Part shown: piece by piece, positions 47,739-57,383 of the stretch
Layout of the letters: every line of letters starts with the position of its first letter
Numbering within the stretch: position 1 is the first letter of the stretch
Source of the DNA: Bradyrhizobium amphicarpaeae
Lineage (GTDB): Bacteria; Pseudomonadota; Alphaproteobacteria; Rhizobiales; Xanthobacteraceae
Direction: 5' to 3'
Assembly: GCF_002266435.3 (NCBI RefSeq)
Contig: NZ_CP029426.2
Coordinates: forward strand, 4,060,001 to 4,124,000
Length of the DNA stretch: 64,000 bases
Position numbers and translations under genes: made by a program
The notes under the pieces: model-generated
Told to the model about the DNA's origin: nothing
The model's input: the letters and a program-made list of their open reading frames with translations, nothing else
Database searches by the model: none

Positions 47739-48854
47739 CTAGATCCGCCGGGCGGCGGCGCCGAGCCGCGATTCGAGCCAGTCGAAAATGAACTCGTTGG
47801 CAAGGCTCGGATTGTCCGCATGGGACTGCGCGGCGCCGGTCTCGGCCGCCGTGAACACCTTCAGCATGACATCCGGACTGGCGAGCCGGGAGCTCTCGAC
47901 GATCTGACGCGCCCGGTCGGCCTTGAGCCATCCGTCCTCGCCGAGCGTGATCAGCACCGGACAGTCGGCGCTGGAGGCCATCAGCGGGGCGTGCGGCACC
48001 GGCACGATGGTGACGTCGCTCATCGCGAAGCGGCTGGCATAGAAGGCCCGCTCGTGCAGGTCCCACAGGCCGCCGTCGCAGACGGCGGCGGCAAGCCGCG
48101 GCTCCTGCAACAGTGCGCGCGCCACGAAGGACGAGCCCCAGCCGTCGGCGATGATTCCGATCCGGGCGAAATCGATGTCGCCCCGCGTCTCCAGATGATC
48201 CATCACGCAGGGAATCGCGCTTTCGAGATCCCCCCGGCGCAACAGCTCGTCGGTGAAGTCGTCGCGCTGGTCGCCGAGCAGATCGAGCGCGAGCATCGAG
48301 AATCCGCGCTCGCGCGCATGCGGCACGAGCTTGTGCAGGAATTCTTCCTTGCGGTGGCCGGGCTCGCCGATGCAGATCACGGTCGGAGCCCGCTCGCTTG
48401 CCGACGGCGCGGGAAGGAAATAGCCCTGCAGCGCATGTCCGTCGAGCCAGGGGATCGTCACGACCTCGCCGGCGGGCCCGCGCGCCGCGAGGTAGCGGCG
48501 GGCGCATTCCTGCATCGCGAGCACCGCAACCCAGCGGCGCTCGTCGTCCGGCTCGAGCGGCATCGCCGCCGCACCATAATAGTTCATCGCGCGCAGCCAG
48601 TTGCGCTGCGCGCTTGCCATGTGGCCTTCCGCGAACGCTGCCTCGGCGCGGTGCCGATTGGCCTGCGCCAGCTTCTTCCACTCGCGATGCCAGGACCGGT
48701 CGTCGCCCCGCTTCAGCTGCCGCGCGATCATCAGGCATTCGGCGATCGTGGCGCCGCCCTCCTGGGCCGCGGTCAGGAGCCGGGTGAATTCAGCGGAGAT
48801 GTCCTCCCGCTCCGGGCAGAGGATCCAGTCGTCGGAGAGGCATGCGGGTATCAT
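47739..48854 (-). CDS. Alpha/beta hydrolase (FrsA/DHPON-hydrolase-like), nucleophile position altered
   Basis: 371 residues with an N-terminal helical cap (about 1-120) and an alpha/beta hydrolase core (VTIPWLDGHALQGYFLPAPS onward), the layout of FrsA/2,6-dihydroxypseudooxynicotine-hydrolase-type enzymes. At the nucleophile elbow, where GxSxG is expected, the sequence is IIADGWGSSF, with Gly in the nucleophile place. An acidic residue (LGEDGWL) and a His (QSHADNP) are present downstream. It may be inactive or use a nearby Ser. Substrate unknown. Confidence 0.75.
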   Translation of the reverse strand: MIPACLSDDWILCPEREDISAEFTRLLTAAQEGGATIAECLMIARQLKRGDDRSWHREWKKLAQANRHRAEAAFAEGHMASAQRNWLRAMNYYGAAAMPLEPDDERRWVAVLAMQECARRYLAARGPAGEVVTIPWLDGHALQGYFLPAPSASERAPTVICIGEPGHRKEEFLHKLVPHARERGFSMLALDLLGDQRDDFTDELLRRGDLESAIPCVMDHLETRGDIDFARIGIIADGWGSSFVARALLQEPRLAAAVCDGGLWDLHERAFYASRFAMSDVTIVPVPHAPLMASSADCPVLITLGEDGWLKADRARQIVESSRLASPDVMLKVFTAAETGAAQSHADNPSLANEFIFDWLESRLGAAARRI

Positions 48855-49104
48855 CGGAGCTACGCTCTATCATCGCGTTACCCTCGATTGAGTAGACCAA
48901 TTCAGTGCACCGACCAAGCAGCCGTGCACCGAATGAGAGCCGTTCGAGATCACCATCGCTTGAACGAAACGGTCCGCTCGCATGCGTGACATTCCAATAC
49001 GTCATGAGGCGATCGCCATTGGCAGGAGGTGGCACGTACAAATACCTGCACGCCTCTTGCCATGATGATGATCATACCTATATCCGCGCGCCCTGTAGGC
49101 GATC

Positions 49105-50076
49105 TCAACCGAGCCGCCAACCGACCTCCTGCGTAAAGCTTTCGTAGAAAGCGCGATCATACGCCTGCTCCGGCGTGGCGCGCACGCGTTCGTCGAGGCG
49201 CCTGGCGTCGTCGCCGACGAGGATGCGCCAACGCTCCGCCTTGACCCCGTCGAGAATGATCTTCGCGGCCTGTGCAGCCGTGGTCGGCGCATCCTCGAGG
49301 AAGCTGCGGGCGCGCTCGGCGAACACCGCCTGGATGTCGTCGTCCGACATCTTCTCGGCATCCGGCACGCCGGCGGCGACCATGCGCTTGCGGGTCAGCG
49401 CGACCTCGTCCGCGTTGAGCCGCTCCGAGCCGTCGGCGCTCTGCACCTTGCGCGAATTGGAGACGATCGAGGTGCCGATATGACCGGGCATCACCACCGA
49501 GCATTTGACGTGCGGCGCATGCAGGCGGAGGTCGTTGATCAGCGCTTCGGTGAATCCCTTCACCGCGAACTTGGCCGAGCTGTAGGCGGTGTGCGCCTGG
49601 CCCATGCCGATCGAAGCCCAGAACCCGTTGACACTGGCGGTGTTGACGATGTGGGCCTCGTCGGCCGCGACCAGCATCGGCAGGAAGGTGCGCACACCGA
49701 GATAGACGCCGCCCCAGCAGATGTTGAAGGTGCGCTCCCACTGCTCGCGCGTGTTGGTGAACAGGCTGCCGCCGCCGCCGATGCCGGCGTTGTTGAACAG
49801 CAGATGGATCCTGTCCGTCTTCTGCTGCTCGGCGAGCTCGTCGCGAAAGCGCTTCAGATGATCCTCGATCGAGACGTCGGCGACATGTGTCGTGACGCGC
49901 AGCCCTTGCGGCAGCTTCTCGATCTCGCAGAGCCGTTTGGTCTCGGCCATCGCGGCCTCGGAGACGTCGCACATCGCGACATTGCAGCCCTCGGCCACGA
50001 GCTGCCGCGCGAGCTCGCGCCCCATTCCCGTGCCGCCGCCGGTGATGACGGCGATCTTTCCTGCGAAATCCTTCAT
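49105..50076 (-). CDS. Short-chain dehydrogenase/reductase
   Basis: 323-residue classical SDR. Cofactor motif TGGGTGMGRELA (12-23), NNAG (95-98), and catalytic Ser148, Tyr165 and Lys169 in NTASVNGFWA and TAYSSAKFAVKG. A C-terminal extension of about 70 residues (from GVPDAEKMSDDDIQ) is longer than the minimal family. Uses NAD(P)H on an unknown alcohol or ketone. The ATG at 50074-50076 is family-consistent. Confidence 0.9.
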   Translation of the reverse strand: MKDFAGKIAVITGGGTGMGRELARQLVAEGCNVAMCDVSEAAMAETKRLCEIEKLPQGLRVTTHVADVSIEDHLKRFRDELAEQQKTDRIHLLFNNAGIGGGGSLFTNTREQWERTFNICWGGVYLGVRTFLPMLVAADEAHIVNTASVNGFWASIGMGQAHTAYSSAKFAVKGFTEALINDLRLHAPHVKCSVVMPGHIGTSIVSNSRKVQSADGSERLNADEVALTRKRMVAAGVPDAEKMSDDDIQAVFAERARSFLEDAPTTAAQAAKIILDGVKAERWRILVGDDARRLDERVRATPEQAYDRAFYESFTQEVGWRLG

Positions 50077-50269
50077 GGGACTTTCGGCCCCTCCCCTTGT
50101 CGGTCTGTTTCTTCGTCATCGCGCACGCGCTGGCGCGTGCACGAAATGTAGCAGCCCCGCATCCGCAAATGAAAGCGGATCGGCGACGCGGTTATTTCGG
50201 TACGCGGACTATCGGCCGCACTGATCCGATCATCGCGCGGTCCGCTTCGGCGACGATTGAGCAAGCGCC

Positions 50270-50404
50270 TCGTCCTTCGAGACGCCGCGCGAGGGGCGCG
50301 GCTGCTCAGGATGAGGCTGAGCGGAGTTGGTGCTCGTTGAAGCTGCTGCCGCATACTCCGCACTCATCCTGAGGGCACGCCGGAGGCGGGCGTCTCGAAG
50401 GATG
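50270..50404. repeat. Interspersed inverted repeat
   Basis: 135 bp with near-complementary ends CGTCCTTCGAGACGCC and GGGCGTCTCGAAGGATG and an inner pair CTCAGGATGAG/CTCATCCTGAG. Bradyrhizobium intergenic-repeat style. The 50077-50617 gap otherwise contains nothing I can support. Confidence 0.75.
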
Positions 50405-50617
50405 CGTTGCGGGCGAGGCCGCCGGAGCTTTACGGGCCCCGTTTCCCGTATTTGTCCGGCTTCGGTTTATGGGCAATTTTTTTACAGTCCGAATCGTCAA
50501 ATGGACTCCGGACGCTGGGTCGAGTCGGCCAGGCCAGCGTGTGGTTTGCGTGTCACAGGCTCTGGCACTCCGCTTGCATCTTCTTCGTGGTCTGAAACTA
50601 CCGATGAGGTGACAGGA

Positions 50618-50857
50618 ATGTTCGTGACCGTCGTTGCCGTGCTCTGCCGGCTAAGCGCCGCCAGCTCAGGCAGTTGCATCGAGGAAATCGTGACCGACAG
50701 CAACATGACGCCCGAGATCTCGATGATGCAATGTGCGATCGGCGCACAGGCGCCGTTGGCGAAATGGATGGGCGAGCATCCGATCTATCACGCCAATTGG
50801 CGCCTGGATCGATACAAATGCGTGCCCGGCCATTACGAGATCAAGGGCCACGCCTAA
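50618..50857 (+). CDS. Small exported cysteine-containing protein
   Basis: 79 residues starting MFVTVVAVLCRLSAASSGSC, a short hydrophobic leader. Four cysteines (C10, C20, C39, C68), with the last three available for disulfides, and the pattern CAIGAQAPLAKWMGEHPIYH then RYKCVPGHYE. No domain recognised. The ATG at 50618 with an upstream GAGGTGACAGG site is chosen because the leader begins there. Confidence 0.65.
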   Translation: MFVTVVAVLCRLSAASSGSCIEEIVTDSNMTPEISMMQCAIGAQAPLAKWMGEHPIYHANWRLDRYKCVPGHYEIKGHA

Positions 50858-50991
50858 GGCCCCGCAAAACTACTGATCCGTCAATGACGGATACGAGGAA
50901 ACGCCCGGGGGCCGGCTTGCCCTCCGCGGGCACGACCAGCGCCAAACCCGACCGAGGCGGCGCGCCCTGTGACCACGGTCACACCTTTCCC

Positions 50992-51966
50992 TCAAGCCAC
51001 CACGCGCATGATCTGCGCCCGCGCCCTGCGCCCCTCCGGCGTCGGCATCAGCGCGTAATTGTGCGGCTGGTCACGCAGCAGATGCAGCTCGACCGGCACG
51101 CCCACCGCCCTCGCCCGCTCGGCGAGATCGACGCTGTCGGGATACAGCAGATCGCGCGTGCCGGAGAAGATCGTCATCGGCGCGAGGAAGCGGAAGACAC
51201 CGTTGAGCGGGCTGACGAAGGGGTGGCCGATATCGAGATCGCCGGCGTAGAGCCGCCCGGTCTCGACGATGCCCGGGATATCCTGGATCGGATCGCGGCG
51301 TGCGATCTCCATTTGCTCCGGACGGCTGACCGAGGCGTCCGCGGCAGGCGAGATCAGCACCAGCCGGGCCGGCTGCCGATGGCCGTGATCGCGCAGCCAT
51401 TGGCACGCAGCGAGCGCGAGGCCTGCGCCGGCGGAATTGCCGACCAGCGTGACTTTTGCGGATCCGGCATCTTCCAGCAGCATGCGCAGCAGCTCGCCCG
51501 TCGCCGGCACGAGGTCCTTCGCGGTGGCGCGCGGCGCAAGCGGATAGATCGGCACGACGCACGACACGCGCGCCTCGCGCGTCATCTGGCCGATGAAGCG
51601 CCAATGCGCCGGCACGATCTCGTTGATGAAGCCGCCGCCGTGCAGGAACATGACGTAGTTGCAGCCCTCGAAGCCCGACGACGGCGCGGTGTAATAGACC
51701 GGCCAGCCGCCCATCTTGGTCAGGGTCACCTCGACGCCGCGCCCCAGGCCCGTCGGCTCGTGAGAGGCCGGCTGCAAGGCGAGCTTCTGCACATGCGCCT
51801 GCACGGCCTCGACCGAGGCGAGTTGCTGCTTGAACGGGAGCAGCCGCAGCAGCAGGTTGAAGGCGCGGCTTTGCAGGCTGGGTGCGGGATCGCGCCGGGC
51901 CGGCGGACTGAACCAGCAACCACCGGGACAAAACTGCAAGGCCGACACGATCCTGGCAACGCTCAT
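50992..51966 (-). CDS. HSL-family alpha/beta hydrolase (esterase/lipase)
   Basis: 324 residues with the hormone-sensitive-lipase motifs HGGGF (109-113, oxyanion hole) and GNSAG (176-180, nucleophile Ser178), the acid in SGTRDLLYPD and base His in RDQPHNYALM. Hydrolyses short to medium acyl esters. The start is the ATG at 51964-51966; a TetR gene is divergent with a promoter/operator region between, so it is likely the regulated target. Confidence 0.9.
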   Translation of the reverse strand: MSVARIVSALQFCPGGCWFSPPARRDPAPSLQSRAFNLLLRLLPFKQQLASVEAVQAHVQKLALQPASHEPTGLGRGVEVTLTKMGGWPVYYTAPSSGFEGCNYVMFLHGGGFINEIVPAHWRFIGQMTREARVSCVVPIYPLAPRATAKDLVPATGELLRMLLEDAGSAKVTLVGNSAGAGLALAACQWLRDHGHRQPARLVLISPAADASVSRPEQMEIARRDPIQDIPGIVETGRLYAGDLDIGHPFVSPLNGVFRFLAPMTIFSGTRDLLYPDSVDLAERARAVGVPVELHLLRDQPHNYALMPTPEGRRARAQIMRVVA

Positions 51967-52010
51967 GGCCACATCCCCACCTGGCGCGTTCGCGACGGCG
52001 ACAAAGAGGC

Positions 52011-52040
52011 TTGCCGACCGGCGGATACCTGCCGCTATAA
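52011..52040 (+). promoter_or_regulatory. Sigma-70 promoter of the TetR gene
   Basis: TTGCCG (52011-52016), 18-bp spacer and a perfect TATAAT (52035-52040). The -10 box overlaps an in-frame ATG of the regulator frame, so translation must begin further down, at GTG 52088. Confidence 0.65.
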
Positions 52041-52073
52041 TGCGAGCATTCACTCGCTTTTCCAACTCGCATT
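52039..52073. promoter_or_regulatory. Likely TetR operator
   Basis: GCGAG-CATTCA-CTCGC (52042-52057) just downstream of the -10 box, plus a larger inverted repeat AATGCGAG (52039-52046) and CTCGCATT (52066-52073). Position and symmetry suit autorepression. Confidence 0.5.
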
Positions 52074-52087
52074 CAGATCACAAGGCC

Positions 52088-52711
52088 GTGGACCGCAAAG
52101 CGCCGACAAAACCCCGGAAAAATGCCTCGCAGGCGCGATCGCGCGCCACCATCGACGCGCTGGTCGAGGCGACTGCTCGCATTCTGGTGCGCGAAGGCTT
52201 CGAGAAAGCCAGCACCAACCGCATCGCCGAAGTGGCCGGCGTCAGCGTCGGCTCGCTCTACCAGTATTTTCCGGGCAAGGAGGCCCTCGTCGCCGCCGTG
52301 ATCGACCGCCACAACGAGGCGATCATGGGCCTCGTCCGCACCGCGCTCACCGAAATTGCCGACCTGCCGATCGACAAGGCGGTGCGGAAACTCGTCACCG
52401 TCGCGATCGAAGCCCACCGCATCAACCCGAAACTGCACCGCGTGCTGGCCGAACAGATCCCGCGCACCGGCCAGCTTAGGGATGTCGAAGCCTTCAATCG
52501 CGAGATCCAAACCCTGGTGCGCGCCTATCTCGAAAGCCGCCGCAAGGAGATGCGAAAGATCGACCCGGGCGTAGCCACGTTCATCTGCGTGAGCACGATC
52601 GAGGCTGTCGCGCACAACACGGTGCTGCACGGGGCGGAGATGCTGTCGGAGAAGATGGTGAAGGTGCTGGTGGACGAGACGACGCGGTTGGTGGTGGGCT
52701 ATTTGAGGTAA
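52088..52711 (+). CDS. TetR-family transcriptional regulator
   Basis: 207 residues. The N-terminal helix-turn-helix is STNRIAEVAGVSVGSLYQYF (about 50-70), preceded by a basic arm (DRKAPTKPRKNASQARSR). The C-terminal ligand-binding domain ends MVKVLVDETTRLVVGYLR. GTG 52088 is chosen over ATG 52040 because that ATG falls in the -10 box of the promoter. Divergent from the HSL-type esterase, its likely target. The inducer is unknown. Confidence 0.88.
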   Translation: MDRKAPTKPRKNASQARSRATIDALVEATARILVREGFEKASTNRIAEVAGVSVGSLYQYFPGKEALVAAVIDRHNEAIMGLVRTALTEIADLPIDKAVRKLVTVAIEAHRINPKLHRVLAEQIPRTGQLRDVEAFNREIQTLVRAYLESRRKEMRKIDPGVATFICVSTIEAVAHNTVLHGAEMLSEKMVKVLVDETTRLVVGYLR

Positions 52712-52768
52712 CAGCCACGTGGCCAAGCCCAAGTTCTGACCTTCCTATAGTTTGGGCTGCTTACTTGA

Positions 52769-52972
52769 GAGGTCAACACCTATGCTGAGGATGAAGCGCC
52801 GCAGAACGATAGCTCAAAGCCGCTGGTCGACATCAAGGTCGATGCAAGCCTCAAAGGCGTTGGTGAGCTTGACGACATCCGGAACAATCTAATCAACGCG
52901 TTCACGCGCGGTGACGCCACGCGGACGGGGTGGTCAGCGCGAACATGCCGAGCCGTGCAGACCGAGAGCTGA
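52769..52972 (+). other. Possible gene remnant (68 codons, no start)
   Basis: An open frame with protein-like composition (PQNDSSKPLVDIKVDASLKG then GELDDIRNNLINAFTRGD) begins after a TGA and has no ATG or GTG near its beginning. Codon use looks more gene-like than the flanking sequence. It could be the tail of a decayed gene. The remainder of the 52712-53199 gap has nothing I can support. Confidence 0.25.
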
Positions 52973-53199
52973 GCCCACACGCCGGTATGATGACAGCATA
53001 TCCCTGTTTTGCCTGACCGGTCAAATCGCTTCGGAAAACCATCATTCCGCCAATGACATCGCTACTGTGCATGGGGTTGTTTTCGACATTTCGATTTGCC
53101 GCCACCGCAACAGCCACACGCCGCGACCGTAGCGCATGCCTCAAGGGCGGCGCGGGCTCAATCCCGACCGTCCATCCCCAACCGATGCTTTGGAAAAAA

Positions 53200-53277
53200 T
53201 GGTCGGAGCGAGAGGATTTGAACCTCCGACCCCTAGTCTCCCAGACTAGTGCGCTAACCGGGCTGCGCCACGCTCCG
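53200..53277 (-). tRNA. tRNA-Pro (anticodon GGG)
   Basis: Minus-strand cloverleaf: acceptor CGGAGCG (53277-53271), D-arm, anticodon stem CTAGT/ACTAG around loop CTGGGAG with anticodon GGG, T-loop GGTTCAAATCC and encoded CCA (53202-53200). Confidence 0.95.
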
Positions 53278-53388
53278 AACGTCGTTCCATTAGCTAGGAT
53301 CGGGGCGATGCGCAAGGCGAGGCCGCAGCATTTTGCCGTCTCCGCCCACACGCCCCGGAACGGCCCGCAAAGCCGCCGGAAGGCGCCC

Positions 53389-53973
53389 TCACCCGTCCTT
53401 GAGCGCCTGGTCCAGCATCTCGCGGCAGGCGACGAGGTCGGCGAGGACGCGGCCCAGCCGTTCCCGGTCCAGCGCACTGGGGCCGGCCGGGGCCGCGGGA
53501 GTGGTGCCGCCCTTGCGGAAGGTGGTGAGGATGTCCTCGTCGTCGACCTCGGTGAAGCGGAAGTCGATGCCTTCCTCCTCATCACCCTGGTAGTCGTCCT
53601 CGTCGCTGTCGGTGACGCCCTTGATCGGCGCCTCCTCGTCCTCGGGCTCCATCAGGCTGGCGCCGATGGCGTCCTCGATGGCGCCGAACGAGACTGCCGC
53701 CGCGCTGTCGGCGAGGCCCTGCACCGATTTGACGCCGTGCTCCTTCAGGATCCGCTGCACACCGCGGATGGTGTAGCCCTCGCCGTATAGCAGCCGGCGG
53801 ATGCCCTTGAGCAGGTCGACGTCGTCGGGGCGGTAATAGCGGCGGCCGCCGCTGCGCTTCATCGGCTTGATCTGGGAGAACCGGGTCTCCCAGAACCGCA
53901 GCACGTGCTGGGGAATGTCGAGTTCCTGCGCTACTTCGCTGATGGTTCGGAACGCATCCGGCGCCTTGTCCAA
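53389..53973 (-). CDS. MerR-family transcriptional regulator
   Basis: 194 residues. The N-terminal MerR helix-turn-helix is [20 protein letters not shown], and [20 protein letters not shown] follows. The C-terminal part is acidic ([17 protein letters not shown]) and Ala/Pro-rich without metal-binding cysteines. Start TTG at 53971-53973, with AAAGGA 9 bases upstream. It is the gene after ihfA in the conserved plsX-fabH-ihfA-merR arrangement; its targets are not known. Confidence 0.9.
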   Translation of the reverse strand: MDKAPDAFRTISEVAQELDIPQHVLRFWETRFSQIKPMKRSGGRRYYRPDDVDLLKGIRRLLYGEGYTIRGVQRILKEHGVKSVQGLADSAAAVSFGAIEDAIGASLMEPEDEEAPIKGVTDSDEDDYQGDEEEGIDFRFTEVDDEDILTTFRKGGTTPAAPAGPSALDRERLGRVLADLVACREMLDQALKDG

Positions 53974-54000
53974 ATGCCAAATCCTTTGCGCAGGGCGCGA

Positions 54001-54342
54001 TTACGCCTCGGGTTGAACCTTGCTGGCGTCACCGTTGGTCCGGTGCTGCGCGTTGATCCGCTGCTTCAGGATCGCCGACGGCTTGAACACCATGACCCGG
54101 CGCGGCGAGATCGGCACCTCAGTGCCGGTCTTCGGGTTGCGACCGATGCGCTGGCCCTTCTTGCGGACCATGAAGGACCCGAACGAAGACAGCTTCACCG
54201 TCTCGCCCTTTTCCAGGCAGTCGGTGATCTCCTTCAGCACGAGTTCCACGAAGGCGGACGATTCCGTGCGCGACAGCCCCACCTTCTGGTAGACGGCTTC
54301 GCACAGATCGACACGCGTTACGGTTTTACTTTGATCGGTCAT
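54001..54342 (-). CDS. ihfA: Integration host factor subunit alpha
   Basis: 113 residues, somewhat longer than E. coli IhfA (99) through a C-terminal tail. DNA-bending HU/IHF fold with the signature [20 protein letters not shown] and [12 protein letters not shown] at the beta arms. The ATG at 54340-54342 gives [20 protein letters not shown]. With IhfB it bends DNA at sigma-54 promoters and in replication. It is downstream of fabH in a conserved alphaproteobacterial cluster. Confidence 0.95.
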   Translation of the reverse strand: MTDQSKTVTRVDLCEAVYQKVGLSRTESSAFVELVLKEITDCLEKGETVKLSSFGSFMVRKKGQRIGRNPKTGTEVPISPRRVMVFKPSAILKQRINAQHRTNGDASKVQPEA

Positions 54343-54476
54343 CGCCCTGCCCCACATCACGGCGAACAATTGTTGTCTGAAATTATGAGCTTACGATACG
54401 GCGGTCAACAGCGCTCATCAATGCAGGCGCATCGATAATCGCAACAAATTCCGGCAAAATTTTATCGAGTGTGGCT

Positions 54477-55457
54477 CTACCAGCGCACCATCGCCGAGCC
54501 CCAGGTGAAGCCGCCGCCCATCGCCTCCATGAGAACCATGTCGCCGCGCTTGATGCGACCGTCCTTGCGCGCAGCCGACAGCGCCAGCGGAATTGAGGCG
54601 GCCGAGGTGTTGCCGTGACGGTCCACCGTCAGCACCACCTTCTCCGGCGCGATATGCAGCTTGTGGGCGGAGGCGTCGATGATTCGCTTGTTGGCCTGGT
54701 GCGGCACGAACCAGTCGATGCTGTCGGCATTGAGCCCGGTCGCCTCGAAGGCGTCGACGATGACGTCGGTGATCATGCCGACCGCATGCTTGAAGACCTC
54801 GCGGCCCTCCATGCGCAGATGACCGACGGTCTGGGTCGAGGACGGACCGCCGTCGACGAACAGTTTTGCCTTGTGGCGGCCGTCGGAGCGCAGATGCGTG
54901 GTGACGATGCCGCGATCGGTCGCGGCCTTGCCCGGCTGCTCCTGCGCCTCCAGCACCACCGCGCCGGCGCCGTCGCCGAACAGCACGCAGGTGCCGCGGT
55001 CGGTCCAGTCGAGGATGCGCGAGAAGGTCTCCGCGCCGATCACCAGCGCGCGCTTGAAGGCGCCGGTGCGCAGGAAATTGTCGGCGGTGGCGAGCGCGAA
55101 CACGAAGCCCGAGCATACCGCCTGGAGATCGAAGGCCGCGCCGTGGTTGATGCCGAGCCCGTGCTGCACGGCGACCGCGGTCGCGGGAAACGTGTTGTCC
55201 GGCGTCGAGGTCGCCAGCACGATCAGGTCGATCGACTGTGCGTCCAGGCCGGCGTCGGTCAGCGCAGCCTGCGCCGCCTTGATCGCCAGATGCGAGGTGA
55301 ACTCGCCCTCGCCGGCGATGTGCCGCTCGCGAATGCCGGTGCGCTGCACGATCCACTCGTCGGACGTGTCGATACGCGCCGCCAGCTGGGCGTTGGTCAC
55401 CACCTGCTCCGGCAAATAAGAGCCGCAGCCCAGCACGACCGAACGAATCTGAGTCAC
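54477..55457 (-). CDS. fabH: 3-oxoacyl-ACP synthase III
   Basis: Condenses acetyl-CoA with malonyl-ACP to start fatty-acid synthesis. 326 residues with the triad Cys115 ([10 protein letters not shown]), His253 (VPHQANKR) and Asn283 (RHGNTSAAS). The GTG start (55455-55457) overlaps the plsX stop codon by 4 bp, so the two are translationally coupled. Confidence 0.97.
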   Translation of the reverse strand: MTQIRSVVLGCGSYLPEQVVTNAQLAARIDTSDEWIVQRTGIRERHIAGEGEFTSHLAIKAAQAALTDAGLDAQSIDLIVLATSTPDNTFPATAVAVQHGLGINHGAAFDLQAVCSGFVFALATADNFLRTGAFKRALVIGAETFSRILDWTDRGTCVLFGDGAGAVVLEAQEQPGKAATDRGIVTTHLRSDGRHKAKLFVDGGPSSTQTVGHLRMEGREVFKHAVGMITDVIVDAFEATGLNADSIDWFVPHQANKRIIDASAHKLHIAPEKVVLTVDRHGNTSAASIPLALSAARKDGRIKRGDMVLMEAMGGGFTWGSAMVRW

Positions 55458-56515
55458 GAAACAGCCTCCTGCGCGGCCTGCACTGAATTGAGTGCACCAC
55501 CTTCGCGGTTGAGCATCTGATTGATCTTGTTCAGGAGATCGAATTTGACCATCTCATAGCCAACATCGATCGCCGAGGCAAAGCCTTCGGCGCTGATTCC
55601 GCCATGGCTCTTGACCACTAATCCGTTCAAACCCAGGAACACGCCCCCGTTGGACTTGTTCGGGTCCATCTTGTTGCGCAGCGCCTGAAAGGCGTCGCGC
55701 GCAAAGAGATAGCCGAGCTTTGTCATCCAGGTCCGCTGCATCCCTTCGCGCAGCAATTCCGCCATCTGCCGCGCGGTTCCCTCGGCAGCCTTGAGCGCGA
55801 TATTGCCGCTGTAACCTTCGGTCACGATGACGTCGGCGTGCCCCTTGCCGATGCCGTCGCCCTCGACGAAACCGATATAGTCGAGTTCCGGCAGGTTCCG
55901 CGCGCGCAGGATTTCGCCGGCGTCGCGGATCTCCTCGTGCCCCTTGATCTCCTCGACCCCGATATTGAGCAGCCCGACCGTGGGGCGCTTCTTGTCGAAC
56001 AGCACGCTCGCCATCGCCGCGCCCATCACTGCGAGCGACACCAGATGGTGCGCGTCGCCGCCGATGGTGGCGCCGAGGTCGAGCACGATGGTTTCACCGC
56101 GCTTGGTCGGCCATATCCCGCTGATGGCCGGACGGTCGACCCCCGGCAATGTGCGCAGATGGAAGCGCGACATCGCCATCAGCGCGCCGGTATTGCCGGC
56201 GGAGACCGCAACATCCGCCTCGCCCTGCTTCACCGCATCGATGGCCATCCACATCGAGGACGTTCTGCGGCCGCGCCGCAGCGCTTGGCTCGGCTTGTCC
56301 GAACCGCTGACGGCCACGTCGGTGTGGATGATCTTCGAGGCCGCCTTGAGCTGGTGATGGCGGTCGAGCTCGGGCTCGATCCTGGCGCGGTCCCCGATCA
56401 GCAGGAATTCGGCATCGCGATGCCTGCCCAGCGAGATGGCGGCGCCGGGAACGACCACGGCGGCGCCGGCGTCGCCCCCCATGGCGTCCAGCGCGATGCG
56501 AATCTTGCTTGGCAT
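55454..56515 (-). CDS. plsX: Phosphate acyltransferase
   Basis: Converts acyl-ACP to acyl-phosphate, the donor for PlsY in phospholipid synthesis. 353 residues: [20 protein letters not shown] at the N-terminus, [20 protein letters not shown], and the C-terminal [20 protein letters not shown]. The ATG at 56513-56515 is canonical. First gene of plsX-fabH with a 4-bp overlap; the usual rpmF upstream partner is missing and a 298-bp gap without features lies there. Confidence 0.96.
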   Translation of the reverse strand: MPSKIRIALDAMGGDAGAAVVVPGAAISLGRHRDAEFLLIGDRARIEPELDRHHQLKAASKIIHTDVAVSGSDKPSQALRRGRRTSSMWMAIDAVKQGEADVAVSAGNTGALMAMSRFHLRTLPGVDRPAISGIWPTKRGETIVLDLGATIGGDAHHLVSLAVMGAAMASVLFDKKRPTVGLLNIGVEEIKGHEEIRDAGEILRARNLPELDYIGFVEGDGIGKGHADVIVTEGYSGNIALKAAEGTARQMAELLREGMQRTWMTKLGYLFARDAFQALRNKMDPNKSNGGVFLGLNGLVVKSHGGISAEGFASAIDVGYEMVKFDLLNKINQMLNREGGALNSVQAAQEAVS

Positions 56516-56813
56516 AAAAGTCCTGGAAACCTGATCTGGTGCGGTCATGAACGAGCGGGGCCGCAGAATGGGTTCGCCATGGACATGGCGATCGGTCGAG
56601 CGCCACGCCGCGCCCCGGCCGGGGCGCGACAATAGCGTTTTGTTACCCCGAAACAACCTCTTGCCCCCAGCCTTTTGCTTTCAGGGCGGTCCGGCCGCCA
56701 AACGGCAAATTGACAGGAAACACATCGGAATCAGATAGATAAAGCAGCCTTTCAAACCACTCACGCAAGCACCTCACGCCCCGTAGCAAAGCGGTGCTCC
56801 CGGGAATGCCCAG

Positions 56814-57383
56814 CTATTTGCCCTTCTTCTTGTCTTGCAACGCCTTCAGGACCGCGAATGGATGGTCTTCCGGATCGGGGGCGGTGACCTCCGCCTCGAA
56901 CACGACCCCCTCCTTGCGCGGATAAGGATCGATCGCCAGGAACAGGGCGTCTGTGGCGAGGCGGCCGAGGTCGATGATACCGCCCATGATCGGTTCCGGC
57001 GGGTCGGCGACCTCCGACGGCTCCTTGTCGTCCCGCCTCTCCGCGATCAGGTCGGCCAGGCGGCGCGCCTCGGCCTCGGGGGCGAACGTCAGGTCCACCT
57101 CCTCGTCGACCACGCTTTCGATCGGATCCAGCGTGACCACGCAGGTCTGACCGATTCGCGCCCGGACGCTGCCGGTCACCTGGACCCGGCCGCCACTCCT
57201 GGGCACCACATCGAACTCGGCCTGGGCAGACAGGACCTCACGCAGCCCTCCGGCCTCCGCGATAGCCTGCCGCTCGGCGGCCGAGGCCTCGAGCTTGCGG
57301 TGCAGACCGGTGTCGGGGATCTGCGCAACGATGACGGGGGCCCGCCAGGGATCGGGCTCGGATCCGGTATTTGGTCGGCTCAT
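56814..57383 (-). CDS. DUF177 (YceD-like) protein
   Basis: 189 residues containing the DUF177 core: CVVTLDPIESVVDEEVDLTF with one of the usual cysteines, then PEPIMGGIIDLGRLATDALF and IDPYPRKEGV. YceD-type proteins are associated with 23S rRNA processing in other organisms, and in many bacteria lie next to rpmF and plsX. Here it overlaps the bc1-chaperone gene by 4 bp and lies upstream of plsX. Confidence 0.88.
   Translation of the reverse strand: MSRPNTGSEPDPWRAPVIVAQIPDTGLHRKLEASAAERQAIAEAGGLREVLSAQAEFDVVPRSGGRVQVTGSVRARIGQTCVVTLDPIESVVDEEVDLTFAPEAEARRLADLIAERRDDKEPSEVADPPEPIMGGIIDLGRLATDALFLAIDPYPRKEGVVFEAEVTAPDPEDHPFAVLKALQDKKKGK

Noticed and set aside
56516..56813. Missing rpmF between the DUF177 gene and plsX
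   Set aside because: No L32-like frame is present, but in many alphaproteobacteria rpmF is located elsewhere, so this is not an anomaly.
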